This document shows positions 31,759 through 40,165 of a stretch of 64,000 nucleotides of DNA, piece by piece. The stretch lies in the NCBI GenBank assembly GCA_028692275.1, contig JAQUXR010000004.1, forward strand, positions 66,367 through 130,366. The letters run 5' to 3'. The position numbers and the translations under genes are program-made. How positions within the stretch are numbered: the stretch's first letter is position 1; each line of letters begins with the position of its first letter. The notes under the pieces were generated by a model, which was not told the origin of the DNA, did not search any database, and saw only the letters and a list, made by a program, of their open reading frames with translations. The stretch is from Frisingicoccus sp009929615 (GTDB taxonomy: Bacteria > Bacillota > Clostridia > Lachnospirales > Lachnospiraceae).

Positions 31759-32541
31759 TTATACTTTCTGAAATAAGAGATTGTTTACTCTTTCCGTTAT
31801 CCAGATTTCCTCATCGGTAATCTCCAGTCCATAGCCCTTTATCACTTGCTCATCAAATCTGGTCAAAATATCATTAAATTCTAAAGAATCCTGCTTTTTC
31901 CTTGGGAAACAAATCCTCGTTTCAAAACAATCCGTCCGTTCGAAGCCTGCCATTTTTCCAATTTCCTGCCACTCTTTTTTCGTATAAAATTTGATATGTC
32001 CGTCTTTTTTCATTTGCATATATGCGTCTACAAATCGTTCCGAATCATTCTCATTTGGTGCCGGATCAGTAAGGAAGAATGTCCCCTTGGGCTTCAATAC
32101 TCTGTTGATTTCCCAAAATGTATCCTTGATAGCCGGAAAATGGTGCAGTGCATATCGTGTAATAACCATGTCGAAGGATTGATCTGTAAATGGAAATGTC
32201 AGACCATCATAACTCACAAATTGGATATTATTCATTCCGTCAGCTACAGCCCTCTTACGATTCTTCTCCAATGCCTGCTCGACAATATCCAATCCGATTA
32301 CTTCTGATTTTGGATACTGTGCTGCAATGGGAAATGCTAAATATCCCGTTCCGGTTCCCAAATCAAGGATTCTCATACCGTCATTGATTTTTAGGCAGTG
32401 TAGGATTTGCTCAAGATGAGCTTGATCCTGAGTCTGTTTATTATAGAAGTTTTCGATTTCGAAACTTTCCTCAAAACCTTTTTTTGTATTTTCAATGCTT
32501 ATGGAGAGTTTGCTTTCTGCTGTTATTTCTTTTTTATTCAT
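31759..32541 (-). CDS. Class I SAM-dependent methyltransferase (UbiE-like)
   Basis: 260 residues. Motif I ILDLGTGTGYLAFPIA, the acidic loop GLDIVEQALEKN, and FDMVITRYALHHFPAI-type motif IV are all in place, and RVLKPKGTFFLTDPAPNEN follows, as in UbiE/Methyltransf_11 proteins. GAGGAGTGAACGC precedes the start. One of two methyltransferases in this TetR operon. The methyl acceptor is unknown; a small molecule is more likely than a macromolecule. Confidence 0.88.
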   Translation of the reverse strand: MNKKEITAESKLSISIENTKKGFEESFEIENFYNKQTQDQAHLEQILHCLKINDGMRILDLGTGTGYLAFPIAAQYPKSEVIGLDIVEQALEKNRKRAVADGMNNIQFVSYDGLTFPFTDQSFDMVITRYALHHFPAIKDTFWEINRVLKPKGTFFLTDPAPNENDSERFVDAYMQMKKDGHIKFYTKKEWQEIGKMAGFERTDCFETRICFPRKKQDSLEFNDILTRFDEQVIKGYGLEITDEEIWITERVNNLLFQKV

Positions 32542-32604
32542 GCGTTCACTCCTCTAAAACTCCCGGTTCTTGTATTTCGGTTCATCCGCTCTGCAAACCG
32601 GAAT

Positions 32605-32892
32605 TTAACTCGCTATTATTCCACGTCCTCTCAATCTATCTATGAATGATTTTCTGGAAAATACTATAAATTTATGAATTGTGCCGTTTTTGAAAGATAA
32701 TGATACAGTTGGAAATACAAACAGCCAACCAATCTTTGCATCTACCATATTTTCAAAAGACATCTCCAAATTTCTATACTCTGGAGCAACGGTTAGTTTA
32801 TTTGTTCTATATGTCACTTTCTCATCATCAAAATACAATGCACCACCCAAAATACCATTATGACAGAAACTTGCAATATAAATATCCTTCAT
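32605..32892 (-). CDS. Hypothetical protein with PH/GRAM-like pattern
   Basis: 95 residues, starting at MKDIYIASFCHNGILGG (start chosen for GGAGGACATAAAG). Alternating beta strands such as GALYFDDEKVTYRTNKLT, FVFPTVSLSFKNGTIHKFIVF and a final helix SRKSFIDRLRG resemble a bacterial PH or GRAM-like domain. I cannot name a family. Part of the TetR operon by spacing and strand. Confidence 0.55.
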   Translation of the reverse strand: MKDIYIASFCHNGILGGALYFDDEKVTYRTNKLTVAPEYRNLEMSFENMVDAKIGWLFVFPTVSLSFKNGTIHKFIVFSRKSFIDRLRGRGIIAS

Positions 32893-32948
32893 CTTTATGT
32901 CCTCCGTAAACACCGATTTGCTCAATTCAACTCACCAGCATACAAAGG

Positions 32949-33287
32949 TTATCTGCGATTTTTAAGATTTTCCAGTGCCTGTTCATTATTAGAAGTTACC
33001 ATTCCAAGTGTTTCGCATTTATCCATCTCATCGCAGTCACCGCAAGTACTTACCTTCTTGCCAGCAGCACATTTTCTAATCGGGCACATGGCGTTACAAA
33101 ACGGGGTTTTCACCCCATCTACACGGCATCCGACACAATTAATCATTTCTGCTGTAATCTCTGCCCCGTTTAGCTCACTCCATAACTTAGCCGTCTTTTC
33201 CCGCAACTTATTATCATCATTAAGTGTTGCAATACGAGCATCACATTTTTCACAATCCAAACCGCAATAAGCAATTAAATCCTTCAT
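32949..33287 (-). CDS. DUF3795 cysteine-rich protein
   Basis: 112 residues. MKDLIAYCGLDCEKCDARIAT is the typical DUF3795 opening, and further cysteines come as NCVGCRVDG, FCNAMCPIRKCA and CGDCDEMDKC: eleven in all, a likely metal or Fe-S site. AGGAGGAAG precedes the ATG at 33287. It sits in the TetR operon between SDR and PH-like genes. Biochemical role of the family is not known to me. Confidence 0.82.
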   Translation of the reverse strand: MKDLIAYCGLDCEKCDARIATLNDDNKLREKTAKLWSELNGAEITAEMINCVGCRVDGVKTPFCNAMCPIRKCAAGKKVSTCGDCDEMDKCETLGMVTSNNEQALENLKNRR

Positions 33288-33324
33288 TCTTCTTCCTCCT
33301 CGTGCATATATATTCCTGTTAAGT

Positions 33325-34089
33325 TTAGCGGGTTGATTTATTTGCACCTGCACGTTTGGTCATTTTCGTCATCATCCGTCCAATAAAAAGTGGATGATGA
33401 TAGGAAAACTTCATCTGCAGAGCCTGTGAAACCGAGTGGCAGATCACGAATTTCTTTGACCAGATATGTTCTGCCAGTCCATAACCAACCTTCTTTGGAT
33501 CAGCCTTGAACTCTTTTGGAATAGGTAGCCCACTTGCAGATGCTGTATTTGTGAGCGGTGGATGGAACAAATGAAAGGAAATGCCATATTCCTCGTTTTC
33601 GATTTCCAGACACTTTGCCAAGGATTCAATCGCCCCCTTTGTGGATGCGTATGGAGAAATATTTGCAAAGCCAGTCACACCAACACCGGAACTGGTGAAA
33701 ATAATACGACCCTTTTTCACCTTACGCATAAAAGGAAGTACTGTTTTTGCCAGTCGAAGTGCTCCAAAATAGTTGATATCCATAACCTTTTGATACACTT
33801 CGTAACCGGTATCCGTTTCACTGTCAAAGGTACACACGCAGGCGTTATGTATGGCAATGTCAATATTCCCGAAGCGTTCTACTGCCTGCTCTACACCATT
33901 TTCAATACTGTCAAGCTGCTGCGCATCCGCAATAATCGTTAAAAGCGTATCTGGATATTTTTTTTGCAGTTTGCTGATGCCTGACACTTCGATATCAAGC
34001 ACCGTCACTGAATGTGCCAGTTTCAATAGTTTCTCTGTAAGATAATAGCCGATACCCTGATTAGCACCGACAATTATGATGTTTGCCAT
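33325..34089 (-). CDS. Short-chain dehydrogenase/reductase
   Basis: 254 residues. Nucleotide-binding motif IIVGANQGIGYYL at the N-terminus, HNAC (the NNAG equivalent), catalytic Ser in IIFTSSGVGVTG and YASTKGA as the YxxxK motif. The C-terminus is basic (RMMTKMTKRAGANKSTR) and unusual for SDRs. GGAGGAG site ahead of the start. Follows the LCMT-type methyltransferase by 17 bases. Acts as an NAD(P)-dependent oxidoreductase on an unknown substrate. Confidence 0.88.
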   Translation of the reverse strand: MANIIIVGANQGIGYYLTEKLLKLAHSVTVLDIEVSGISKLQKKYPDTLLTIIADAQQLDSIENGVEQAVERFGNIDIAIHNACVCTFDSETDTGYEVYQKVMDINYFGALRLAKTVLPFMRKVKKGRIIFTSSGVGVTGFANISPYASTKGAIESLAKCLEIENEEYGISFHLFHPPLTNTASASGLPIPKEFKADPKKVGYGLAEHIWSKKFVICHSVSQALQMKFSYHHPLFIGRMMTKMTKRAGANKSTR

Positions 34090-34106
34090 TGTGTCTCCTC
34101 CTTTGA

Positions 34107-34898
34107 TTATTTCTTATATTCATAAAGCCGATATAACCTTTTTGAAAATCCACCGGCAAACAATAGCCTGAAGAATGCATTTTCAAAACCGTGCAATTCG
34201 CCGATCAGATCATCTGGCGTCATATTTAACTCCTGTACAAAAGACAGGCAAGTACCATCCAGCAGTTCTTTCGGATCGTCGATTCCGTGGACTTTGGTAA
34301 CGCCGACTTCTCCGATTGGATTTTTATACTTTGAAATCCTTGCAGCAAGCACGGTGTAGACATCCATCAAAAGATCGACAGAGGAAAAGTGGTCTGTTAA
34401 GGATCGCAGCAAAGAAAGCAGTTCACCCTTTGCCAGATACATAGAAAAACCTTCCATGATAATCAGAGCTTTTCTATCTGAAGGGATTTGCTGTAACCAT
34501 TCCGTGTTTCGTGCATCAGAACATATCATATGGTAGCAGCTGTCTTCGGTGAAATACTTGCGCCGACCAGTTATGACATCAAGAAAATCCACATCAAACC
34601 ATAGATGACCATCAGTGCCTACCCGGTCTATGCGACTGTCCATGCCACAGCCGATATGCAGAATAACAGCCTCCGGATTGTTTCGCATTTTCTCCGCCAG
34701 CCACCGGTCAAATACTGCGGAACGCAGTCCCATATAATACGCAAGCCACTTCGACTTTGCTTTTCCTGTCAGAGCAAAGCCTTCCCTGCTCCATATATGC
34801 TCTGCCTTTGGATCATGAAGGATTATTCCTTTCCTGCTGACCAGAGCTTTACCGTACAGCGGGATATATAGGGTTTTACTTACATTTTGTGATTTCAT
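34107..34898 (-). CDS. LCMT-type (PPM1-like) SAM-dependent methyltransferase
   Basis: 263 residues. VILHIGCGMDSRIDRVG is the SAM motif, and HLWFDVDFLDVITGRRKYF and ALIIMEGFSMYLAKGELLSLLRSL match the leucine carboxyl methyltransferase fold, used in bacteria for O-methylation of small molecules and polyketides. I prefer the ATG at 34898, with GGAGAAAGCGA upstream; another ATG overlaps the TetR stop as ATGA. Directly follows tetR, so it is the first structural gene. Substrate unknown. Confidence 0.85.
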   Translation of the reverse strand: MKSQNVSKTLYIPLYGKALVSRKGIILHDPKAEHIWSREGFALTGKAKSKWLAYYMGLRSAVFDRWLAEKMRNNPEAVILHIGCGMDSRIDRVGTDGHLWFDVDFLDVITGRRKYFTEDSCYHMICSDARNTEWLQQIPSDRKALIIMEGFSMYLAKGELLSLLRSLTDHFSSVDLLMDVYTVLAARISKYKNPIGEVGVTKVHGIDDPKELLDGTCLSFVQELNMTPDDLIGELHGFENAFFRLLFAGGFSKRLYRLYEYKK

Positions 34899-34912
34899 TT
34901 CGCTTTCTCCAC

Positions 34913-35503
34913 TCATAATTCGTCCGGTAAACCAAGGATTTGTGTGATTCGCTTTTTCATATCCGGCTGTTGCTGTTCGTATTCATCCCCACTCTGATAG
35001 AGAATACTTCCACCTACACCAAATGCCAGCAGATTGATGGCAATATCTATATCTGTACCCTGTGCTGCGAAAATGCCTTGTTCCACATATAGTTCCAGTA
35101 TTTCCCGGATGTATTTCTTCATAATCAGCATGGTGTGTTCTCTGATTGCACCAAGAATGCTCCAGTGCAGCTTATTAAGATATTGTGTGCGAAAGTCTTG
35201 CGTTGCTTCATGGATGTAGTCAATATATCTTGAAAGCATCCCCCTGGGATTTTCGCTGTCTGTATTCACTATAAAACGCATTTGTTCTTCATAAGAAGTA
35301 AAAAACAAATCAATAGCAGCTTCCATCACCTCATCTTTGGACGCAAAGTGATAATAGAAGGAACCAACCTCAAGTCCAACTTTGGAAGTGATCATGCGAA
35401 TGGAAGTGTTTTCATATCCTTTTTCGAAAAATAATTCTAACGCCACTGTCGTAATATCATGCTTTGTTGCTTCTGCTTTCGCTGTTTTCTTCTTCATTTT
35501 CAT
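34913..35503 (-). CDS. TetR/AcrR family repressor
   Basis: 196 residues. N-terminal HTH: KHDITTVALELFFEKGYENTSIRMITSKVGLEVGSFYYHFASKDEV, then a ligand-binding helical domain. The start is preceded by GGAAGGACG. First gene of the operon to 30088, behind a perfect TTGACA-17-TATAAT promoter with CGAA/TTCG dyads on either side, so it probably represses itself and the whole operon until a small-molecule inducer binds. The operon content points to defence against or processing of a xenobiotic. Confidence 0.92.
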   Translation of the reverse strand: MKMKKKTAKAEATKHDITTVALELFFEKGYENTSIRMITSKVGLEVGSFYYHFASKDEVMEAAIDLFFTSYEEQMRFIVNTDSENPRGMLSRYIDYIHEATQDFRTQYLNKLHWSILGAIREHTMLIMKKYIREILELYVEQGIFAAQGTDIDIAINLLAFGVGGSILYQSGDEYEQQQPDMKKRITQILGLPDEL

Positions 35504-35535
35504 CGTCCTTCCAAAACCGAATATCGTTCATTTAC

Positions 35536-35585
35536 ATTATATGTGTTTCATTCGTGCATGTCAATTTATTTTCGAATAGTGTTCG
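35536..35585 (-). promoter_or_regulatory. Consensus promoter and operator of the TetR operon
   Basis: Minus-strand -35 TTGACA (35559-35564), 17-base spacer, -10 TATAAT (35536-35541). Upstream is the dyad CGAATAGTGTTCG (35573-35585); a related CGAATATCG lies downstream towards tetR, giving plausible TetR sites on both sides. Confidence 0.8.
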
Positions 35586-35593
35586 GAATCGCA

Positions 35594-35640
35594 TAAAAAA
35601 ATAAACGGTGCCAACGGATTATTATATCCTGGCACCGTTT
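35594..35640 (-). terminator. Terminator of the truncated FGE gene
   Basis: 11-bp stem AAACGGTGCCA (35603-35613) with TGGCACCGTTT (35630-35640), followed on the minus strand by ATTTTTTTATG. Confidence 0.85.
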
Positions 35641-35651
35641 CGTATTTACAT

Positions 35652-36347
35652 TCATCCTACATTCAGACCTGAGAATGCGTAGATTCCATCCACCGTCGTT
35701 TCTCTATATATACCCGGTTCTGTTTCTAAATTGCCCTGAGAAAAATAATTCTCTTCAATTTCATAAGGATAATGTCCATAATAGTTGGCTTCATCCGCAC
35801 TAATGGATGTTTCCGTATTGAATGGTGTCGTTGTCCCTGCTCTGCAGGCATATTCCCATTCTGCTTCCGTTGGCAGACGATAGCCGTCAGCACTCATATC
35901 CCAGCTCACAATGCCGTCTGCCACCTGATATACCGGCGTCATTCCCTCCTGCTCACTTCGTGCATTGCAGTAATTCACAGCATCATACCAGCTGATATTT
36001 TCGACCGGCAAGTGGCCTCCATTAAAATTACTTGGATTGCTTCCCATCAGTTCCTCATACTCCTGCTGGGTCACCTCATAAGGGCTTATATAGAAATCAT
36101 TTACTTCTACACTATGCTGTGTCTCATCCGGACTTCGCCAGTTTTCACTTTCCGGACTTCCCATTTCAAAAGTTCCACCTGTAATCAAAAGGAATCCATC
36201 ATCAACTTCCACAACTGTAGCCTGTGTTTCCACTTTCTCCTCAGTATCCGCAGATACTGGTTCTGTATCCGTCTGAGAATTTCCACAAGCTGCCAGAGAC
36301 GTCATCAAAAGAACAATCGATAAAATACTTCCTAACTTCTTTTTCAT
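35652..36347 (-). pseudogene. Lipoprotein with truncated formylglycine-generating-enzyme-like domain
   Basis: 231 residues. The signal peptide ends in lipobox LAAC (Cys21), followed by an acidic linker and a sulfatase-modifying (SUMF1/FGE) domain: GGTFEMGSPES, YEVTQQEYEELMG, PVENISWYDAVNYCNARSEQ, RLPTEAEWEYACRAGT. The domain stops at GIYAFSGLNVG, exactly where intact members read G-L-Y-D-M-x-G-N-V-W/G-E-W and continue for about 80 residues to R-G-G-S-W. A TGA replaces the expected codons and a terminator follows at once. Its ATG overlaps the upstream stop (ATGA). The protein may fold partly, but the C-terminal lobe is missing. Called broken for that reason. Confidence 0.62.
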
Positions 36348-36889
36348 TTTTCCCCTACCTTCATACAATTTCCAAGCACCTCGCCTGTCTTTAAATATTC
36401 ATAAGTTGGCATTTCAAATAAAACAGGTTTTAAAACATGATAATTGATTTTATCATTATCTGTTAAAATATTTTCTTCTGCATAGGTCCCTGCAATCGTA
36501 CATATAAAACTTTCAAAACCTTCTGTTTTATAGATATCTTCAACTTCACATTCCATAGTTACAGATGCTTTCGTAATCATCGGGCTTCCCTTTTCACCAA
36601 GAGTATATACAAAGGCTTCCGACTTGTCTTCCTTATTGCCGCTGATACAGCCCATATGGTCCGCTTCGGCAAGCCAGGATTCATCGACAATGTTTATGGA
36701 CAATACTTTTGTTTCCTTAATTCCTTGATTTGTATAATGATTCGCGGCAAGGCTTACCATCACGTGGTCATGACCGATAATGCCGACATGTCCAACCAAA
36801 ATCCAGTTTGGCCGACCTTTTACCATAGTTCCTACAACAATTAAAGGGGTTGGATATAATGCTAATGCTGCTCCGATTTTTTTCTTCAT
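36344..36889 (-). CDS. Flavin reductase family (FMN-binding split barrel) protein
   Basis: 181 residues. MKKKIGAALALYPTPLIVVGTM...PNWILVGHVGIIGHDHVMVSLA and TKVLSINIVDE match flavoredoxin-type split-barrel flavoproteins that bind FMN and reduce flavins or disulfides. Start at 36889 chosen for AAAGGTGATTATT. Divergent from a MerR regulator, and its promoter has the 19-base spacer of MerR-activated promoters, so induction by that regulator is likely. It is translationally coupled to the truncated FGE lipoprotein. Confidence 0.85.
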   Translation of the reverse strand: MKKKIGAALALYPTPLIVVGTMVKGRPNWILVGHVGIIGHDHVMVSLAANHYTNQGIKETKVLSINIVDESWLAEADHMGCISGNKEDKSEAFVYTLGEKGSPMITKASVTMECEVEDIYKTEGFESFICTIAGTYAEENILTDNDKINYHVLKPVLFEMPTYEYLKTGEVLGNCMKVGEK

Positions 36890-36965
36890 AATAATCACCT
36901 TTCTACTTCCTATTGACAATATGTTTTTTTGTTGTTACGATAGTTCTATAAATCATGTTAGTTAC

Positions 36966-36996
36966 ATACTAAACCTTAGAGCACACTTTAAGTCAA
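36966..36996 (-). promoter_or_regulatory. MerR-type promoter with 19-bp spacer and dyad
   Basis: Minus-strand -35 TTGACT (36991-36996), 19-base spacer, -10 TAGTAT (36966-36971). The spacer holds the dyad CTTAGAG-CACA-CTTTAAG (36975-36992, plus strand), six of seven arm positions matching. The overlong spacer with a central dyad is the known architecture of MerR-activated promoters. Confidence 0.82.
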
Positions 36997-37031
36997 TAAC
37001 TTTTTTACTTATTTTGAAAAGAGGATTCTAT

Positions 37032-37505
37032 ATGGATACAACAATTTATACCATTAAAGATGTCGCAGCAAGAACCGGGATTTCCGCACCTACGTTGAGA
37101 TTCTACGATAAAGAAGGTCTTCTGACCTTTATCAAACGAAGTGCTTCAGGTATCCGGATGTTTACAGAGGCTGATTTTGAACCACTCTACACAATCCAGT
37201 GTCTTAAACGTTCCGGTATGCCTTTGAAGAAAATCAAAGAATTTATGGACTTGTATGTACAGGGCAATGATACCATTCATGAACGGCGTGTCATGTTCGA
37301 AGAACAGCGGGAGAATATTCAGAAACAGATTGAAGAACTTCAGGAAATGCTGGCTGTCGTCGACTACAAATGCTGGTATTTTAATGAAGCAGAGAAAAAA
37401 GGAGATGTCTATTATTACAGAAATCTCCCGAAAGAAGAAGTTCCGGAACAGATTACCGACTTTCTTCAGAAAGTCAAAGAATTTCATACAAAACCAGCAG
37501 AATAG
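37032..37505 (+). CDS. MerR family transcriptional regulator
   Basis: 157 residues. YTIKDVAARTGISAPTLRFYDKEGLLTFIKRSASGIRMFTEADFEPLYTIQCLKRSGMPLKKIKEFM is a standard MerR winged helix, followed by a long coiled-coil dimerisation helix (residues about 80-120). The start at 37032 follows AGAGGATTCTAT; a frame extending 84 codons further upstream runs antisense through the flavin reductase gene and is not real. Few cysteines (one in YKCWYF), so the AdhR/NmlR-like aldehyde-sensing subgroup is possible but not proven. Likely activates the divergent flavin reductase gene. Confidence 0.9.
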   Translation: MDTTIYTIKDVAARTGISAPTLRFYDKEGLLTFIKRSASGIRMFTEADFEPLYTIQCLKRSGMPLKKIKEFMDLYVQGNDTIHERRVMFEEQRENIQKQIEELQEMLAVVDYKCWYFNEAEKKGDVYYYRNLPKEEVPEQITDFLQKVKEFHTKPAE

Positions 37506-37512
37506 GATGCAG

Positions 37513-37546
37513 AAAGGCGATAGTCTCACATGACTATCGCCTTTTC
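37513..37546. terminator. Terminator of merR, shared with the convergent gene
   Basis: 13-bp stem AAAGGCGATAGTC (37513-37525) with GACTATCGCCTTT (37532-37544), TTTTC after it. The convergent gene's stop codon is inside the stem. Confidence 0.8.
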
Positions 37547-38211
37547 ATTGAAAGCATTAATTTTTGTAAATAGTAACCAATAAAAATCATAAAACACATC
37601 ATTGCAAATAAATCCCATTCATAAAATATCGGAGGCTCCCCATAGTCAAAAAAAGCGAACTGAACTCGAAGCAACATATATGAAATAAAATTTCTTTTTA
37701 TCAGGGCATAAATGCCATAGCCGGATACGGCCACGGCCAACATCCTTAAAATCCAGGTACGGGAAGTACTTTTCTGCGTTATATGAAAGGCCTTCCTCAT
37801 CATTCCCAGAATCATTCCATAGTGCAGACCAATATGCAGTCCCATCAATAAAAAACCTCCATGGGATGTAACCATATGAAGATTTCTCGCCAGATGCTGA
37901 CTCATATTTAAATCTAAAAACCGGAATACATAACGGGACATTCCGATACCGCTGACCATAAGTCCTATCATATCCAAAAACAACAGCCCATCCACCACCA
38001 GCTGGAATATACGGTTCGAAGAATACTTACCTTTTCCCAGATTTTTATACCAGCTTAGATTCATTAAATGGTGTAAAATAAACAACACAAACATCACTGT
38101 TCCTGCAATTTCATGATTATCCGGACCAAAATACTGATAGGACATGACAAGAAAAAGCAATACCGTCATGCATATATCCAAAAATACTTTGATTTTCGTC
38201 TTTTTATTCAT
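37534..38211 (-). CDS. DUF4405 membrane protein (cytochrome b-like)
   Basis: 225 residues with six likely membrane helices. Histidines within helices (ILHHLMNLSW, VTSHGGFLLMGLHIGLHYG) are arranged as in DUF4405 proteins, which look like small b-type cytochromes. Ends three bases after the CMD gene on the same strand. May pass electrons across the membrane for the neighbouring oxidoreductases; no direct evidence. Confidence 0.75.
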   Translation of the reverse strand: MNKKTKIKVFLDICMTVLLFLVMSYQYFGPDNHEIAGTVMFVLFILHHLMNLSWYKNLGKGKYSSNRIFQLVVDGLLFLDMIGLMVSGIGMSRYVFRFLDLNMSQHLARNLHMVTSHGGFLLMGLHIGLHYGMILGMMRKAFHITQKSTSRTWILRMLAVAVSGYGIYALIKRNFISYMLLRVQFAFFDYGEPPIFYEWDLFAMMCFMIFIGYYLQKLMLSMKRR

Positions 38212-38214
38212 CTT

Positions 38215-38979
38215 CTATTTCAAACTTTCTGCAGCGTCATTAATACATCGAAGCGCATTCAGACTTCTCGGATAACCAATATATGGCAGACACTGGGATA
38301 CCACATTGATTAAAAACTGTTTATCATTTCCTATCTTCATATTCGCTGCCGCATGACTGGTCAACTGAGGTTCACATCCACCCTGGGCTGCAAGATAACA
38401 GAAGGTAATCATCTCTCGCTGGTTATAATCAAGGCCACCTCTGGTATAATAATCGCCAAAACAGTTAGCGGCAAGCCACCGGTTGATATGTTTTGACTCT
38501 TCCGGACCAGACTTGTAGAACTCTTTCATTCCTTCGCCAAAGATATCTACCTGGGCCTGAATACCTGCTTCCAGACGATTTTCTGTGGTGGTTGTTGCCT
38601 GACCTTCCAGTGGCAGGCTGATACCCTTCGCTTCAAAAATTTCATTCACCGCTTTTAAGAAAGGAAAAACCCTTCCGATTCCCAGATAATCCACCGCCTG
38701 ATAAACAACTTCCTTAATCTCAACAGGAGTCATACCAAAGTTCAAGGCCGCCGGTACCAGCACCCGAAACTCATCAATCCCCTGACATCCAAGGAGTGTT
38801 GCAAGGATGACCGTAAATCTCGTTTTATCCGGCAGTCCCCTGCCCTCTTCATTGATTACTTCGTCAAAAGCAAAATTGTCAAATCTCTCCATAAATTCCG
38901 GGTCCGTCCTTCCAAAATCAGAAACATATCCCGGAAACATTTTTTCATGATATTCTTTTGCATTTTTTGTGATAGCCAT
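38215..38979 (-). CDS. Carboxymuconolactone decarboxylase family protein
   Basis: 254 residues with two CMD repeats: residues about 30-120 (DKTRFTVILATLLGCQGIDEFRVLVPAALNFGMTPVEIKEVVYQAVDYLG) and about 145-250 (YNQREMITFCYLAAQGGCEPQLTSHAAANMKIG). CMD proteins include decarboxylases and AhpD-like peroxidases; the repeat cysteines here are not in the CxxC arrangement of AhpD. GGAGG site ahead of the start. It directly follows the truncated aldo/keto reductase, a common neighbour of CMD genes. Confidence 0.85.
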   Translation of the reverse strand: MAITKNAKEYHEKMFPGYVSDFGRTDPEFMERFDNFAFDEVINEEGRGLPDKTRFTVILATLLGCQGIDEFRVLVPAALNFGMTPVEIKEVVYQAVDYLGIGRVFPFLKAVNEIFEAKGISLPLEGQATTTTENRLEAGIQAQVDIFGEGMKEFYKSGPEESKHINRWLAANCFGDYYTRGGLDYNQREMITFCYLAAQGGCEPQLTSHAAANMKIGNDKQFLINVVSQCLPYIGYPRSLNALRCINDAAESLK

Positions 38980-39036
38980 TTTAAATCCTCCATTTCTTTT
39001 CTTCTATCGTAAACTTCTGCATGAAAAGAATCAATT

Positions 39037-39741
39037 TCAATTACTTCTTTTATACATTACCCAAGCTTCACTATTATAACCCTTCATCAGGCTGAGTGCT
39101 GCCTCCGGTACATTAATCAGAGTTCCACCTTTACATGGCTCCATAACAATGACTGGTTTATTATATTTATTAGCAATCTCCAGGCATTTCCTCGACTGAA
39201 CATTTGGCTGCTCCCAATCAATATAATTAATCTGCAGCTGAAGAAAATCAATACAATCACCATACTTCTTCAGGATTTCCTCCAAAAGTGCCGGTACATC
39301 ATGAAAAGACATTCCCACGTTCTTTATATATCCCTCTGATTTTTTCTTCTGAACGAAAGAAAAGGCATGAAACTTCTCACATTTTGCGTAAACATTATGG
39401 CCCATATTATGAAGCAGATAAAAATCAAAATATTTTACACCACAATTATTCAACTGCTCATTGAAAATCTTTTCTAAGTCCTCTTCATCTTTAAAATCAC
39501 GCAAAGGCATTTTCGTAGCCAATTCAAAGCTGTCTCTCGGATGTCTTTCCACCAGAGCCTTTTTTACCGCCTCTTCCGCATGATACCCATGATAAGTATA
39601 AGCCGTATCAAAATATGTGAATCCGCGTTCCAAAAAAGTATCAAAAAGTTTCTCTATCTTATCATAATCGAAAGATGTTTGATTTCCCGGCTCCATCACA
39701 GGCATTCTCATACATCCAAATCCAAATTTCTTTTCATTCAT
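39037..39741 (-). pseudogene. Aldo/keto reductase, truncated at the C-terminus
   Basis: 234 residues where the family usually has about 370. The N-terminal part is sound: GFGCMRMPV, FDTAYTYHGYHAEEAVKKAL with the catalytic Asp and Tyr, ATKMPL with the Lys, and FDFYLLHNMG with the His. After EAALSLMKGYNSEA the sequence deviates to WVMYKRSN and stops, losing the last barrel strands, the NADP-binding part and the CxxCxxC ferredoxin-like tail of this subgroup. A deletion fused the gene to the upstream region of the CMD gene. Probably inactive. Confidence 0.68.
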
Positions 39742-39834
39742 TATGATACCTCCCCTATTTCTTATATTATCTATATTTTAAATTCAATTTAGGGAGAATG
39801 CAATTCTACTTTCTGATAGTTTTAATAAGTTTAA

Positions 39835-40164
39835 CTAATCCATCTGTTCCGGCAGCACCATTGAAAAATGCACGACAACCTCATCTTCATCTTTTACCGG
39901 AAGCCATCCACGGACCTTTTGTTCCGAAGGTCTGTCCATTTTTCCCTCTTTCAGCTTCATTGCTTCCGCCATCATACAACCCTTATGACTTTCCGGGGCT
40001 CCCATTTTCGCACAAATCTGGCCTGCCTCCAGTCCCTGACTGACAGCTTTCTGATTCGCTGCCAGTACCCTGTGGGACTTATGAATCAACCGGGCTACCC
40101 CGGGAAATTCATCCCACATGCTGTGAAATTCAGCAATTATCTGCTCTTCTCTATCCTTATCCAT
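39835..40164 (-). CDS. Hypothetical protein, possibly PAS-like
   Basis: 109 residues starting at MDKDREEQIIAEFHSMWDEF (start chosen for GGAGGAAG). HKSHRVLAANQKAVSQGLEAGQICAKMGAPESHKGCMM looks like a small PAS-type sensory domain with two conserved Cys. I cannot name the family. It lies after the decayed duplicate of the CCG gene and is the last gene of the Fe-ADH operon. Confidence 0.55.
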   Translation of the reverse strand: MDKDREEQIIAEFHSMWDEFPGVARLIHKSHRVLAANQKAVSQGLEAGQICAKMGAPESHKGCMMAEAMKLKEGKMDRPSEQKVRGWLPVKDEDEVVVHFSMVLPEQMD

Positions 40165-40165
40165 T

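Noticed and set aside
36780..37031. An 84-codon N-terminal extension of the MerR regulator
   Set aside because: It is antisense to the flavin reductase gene, and a good ribosome site precedes the internal ATG at 37032.
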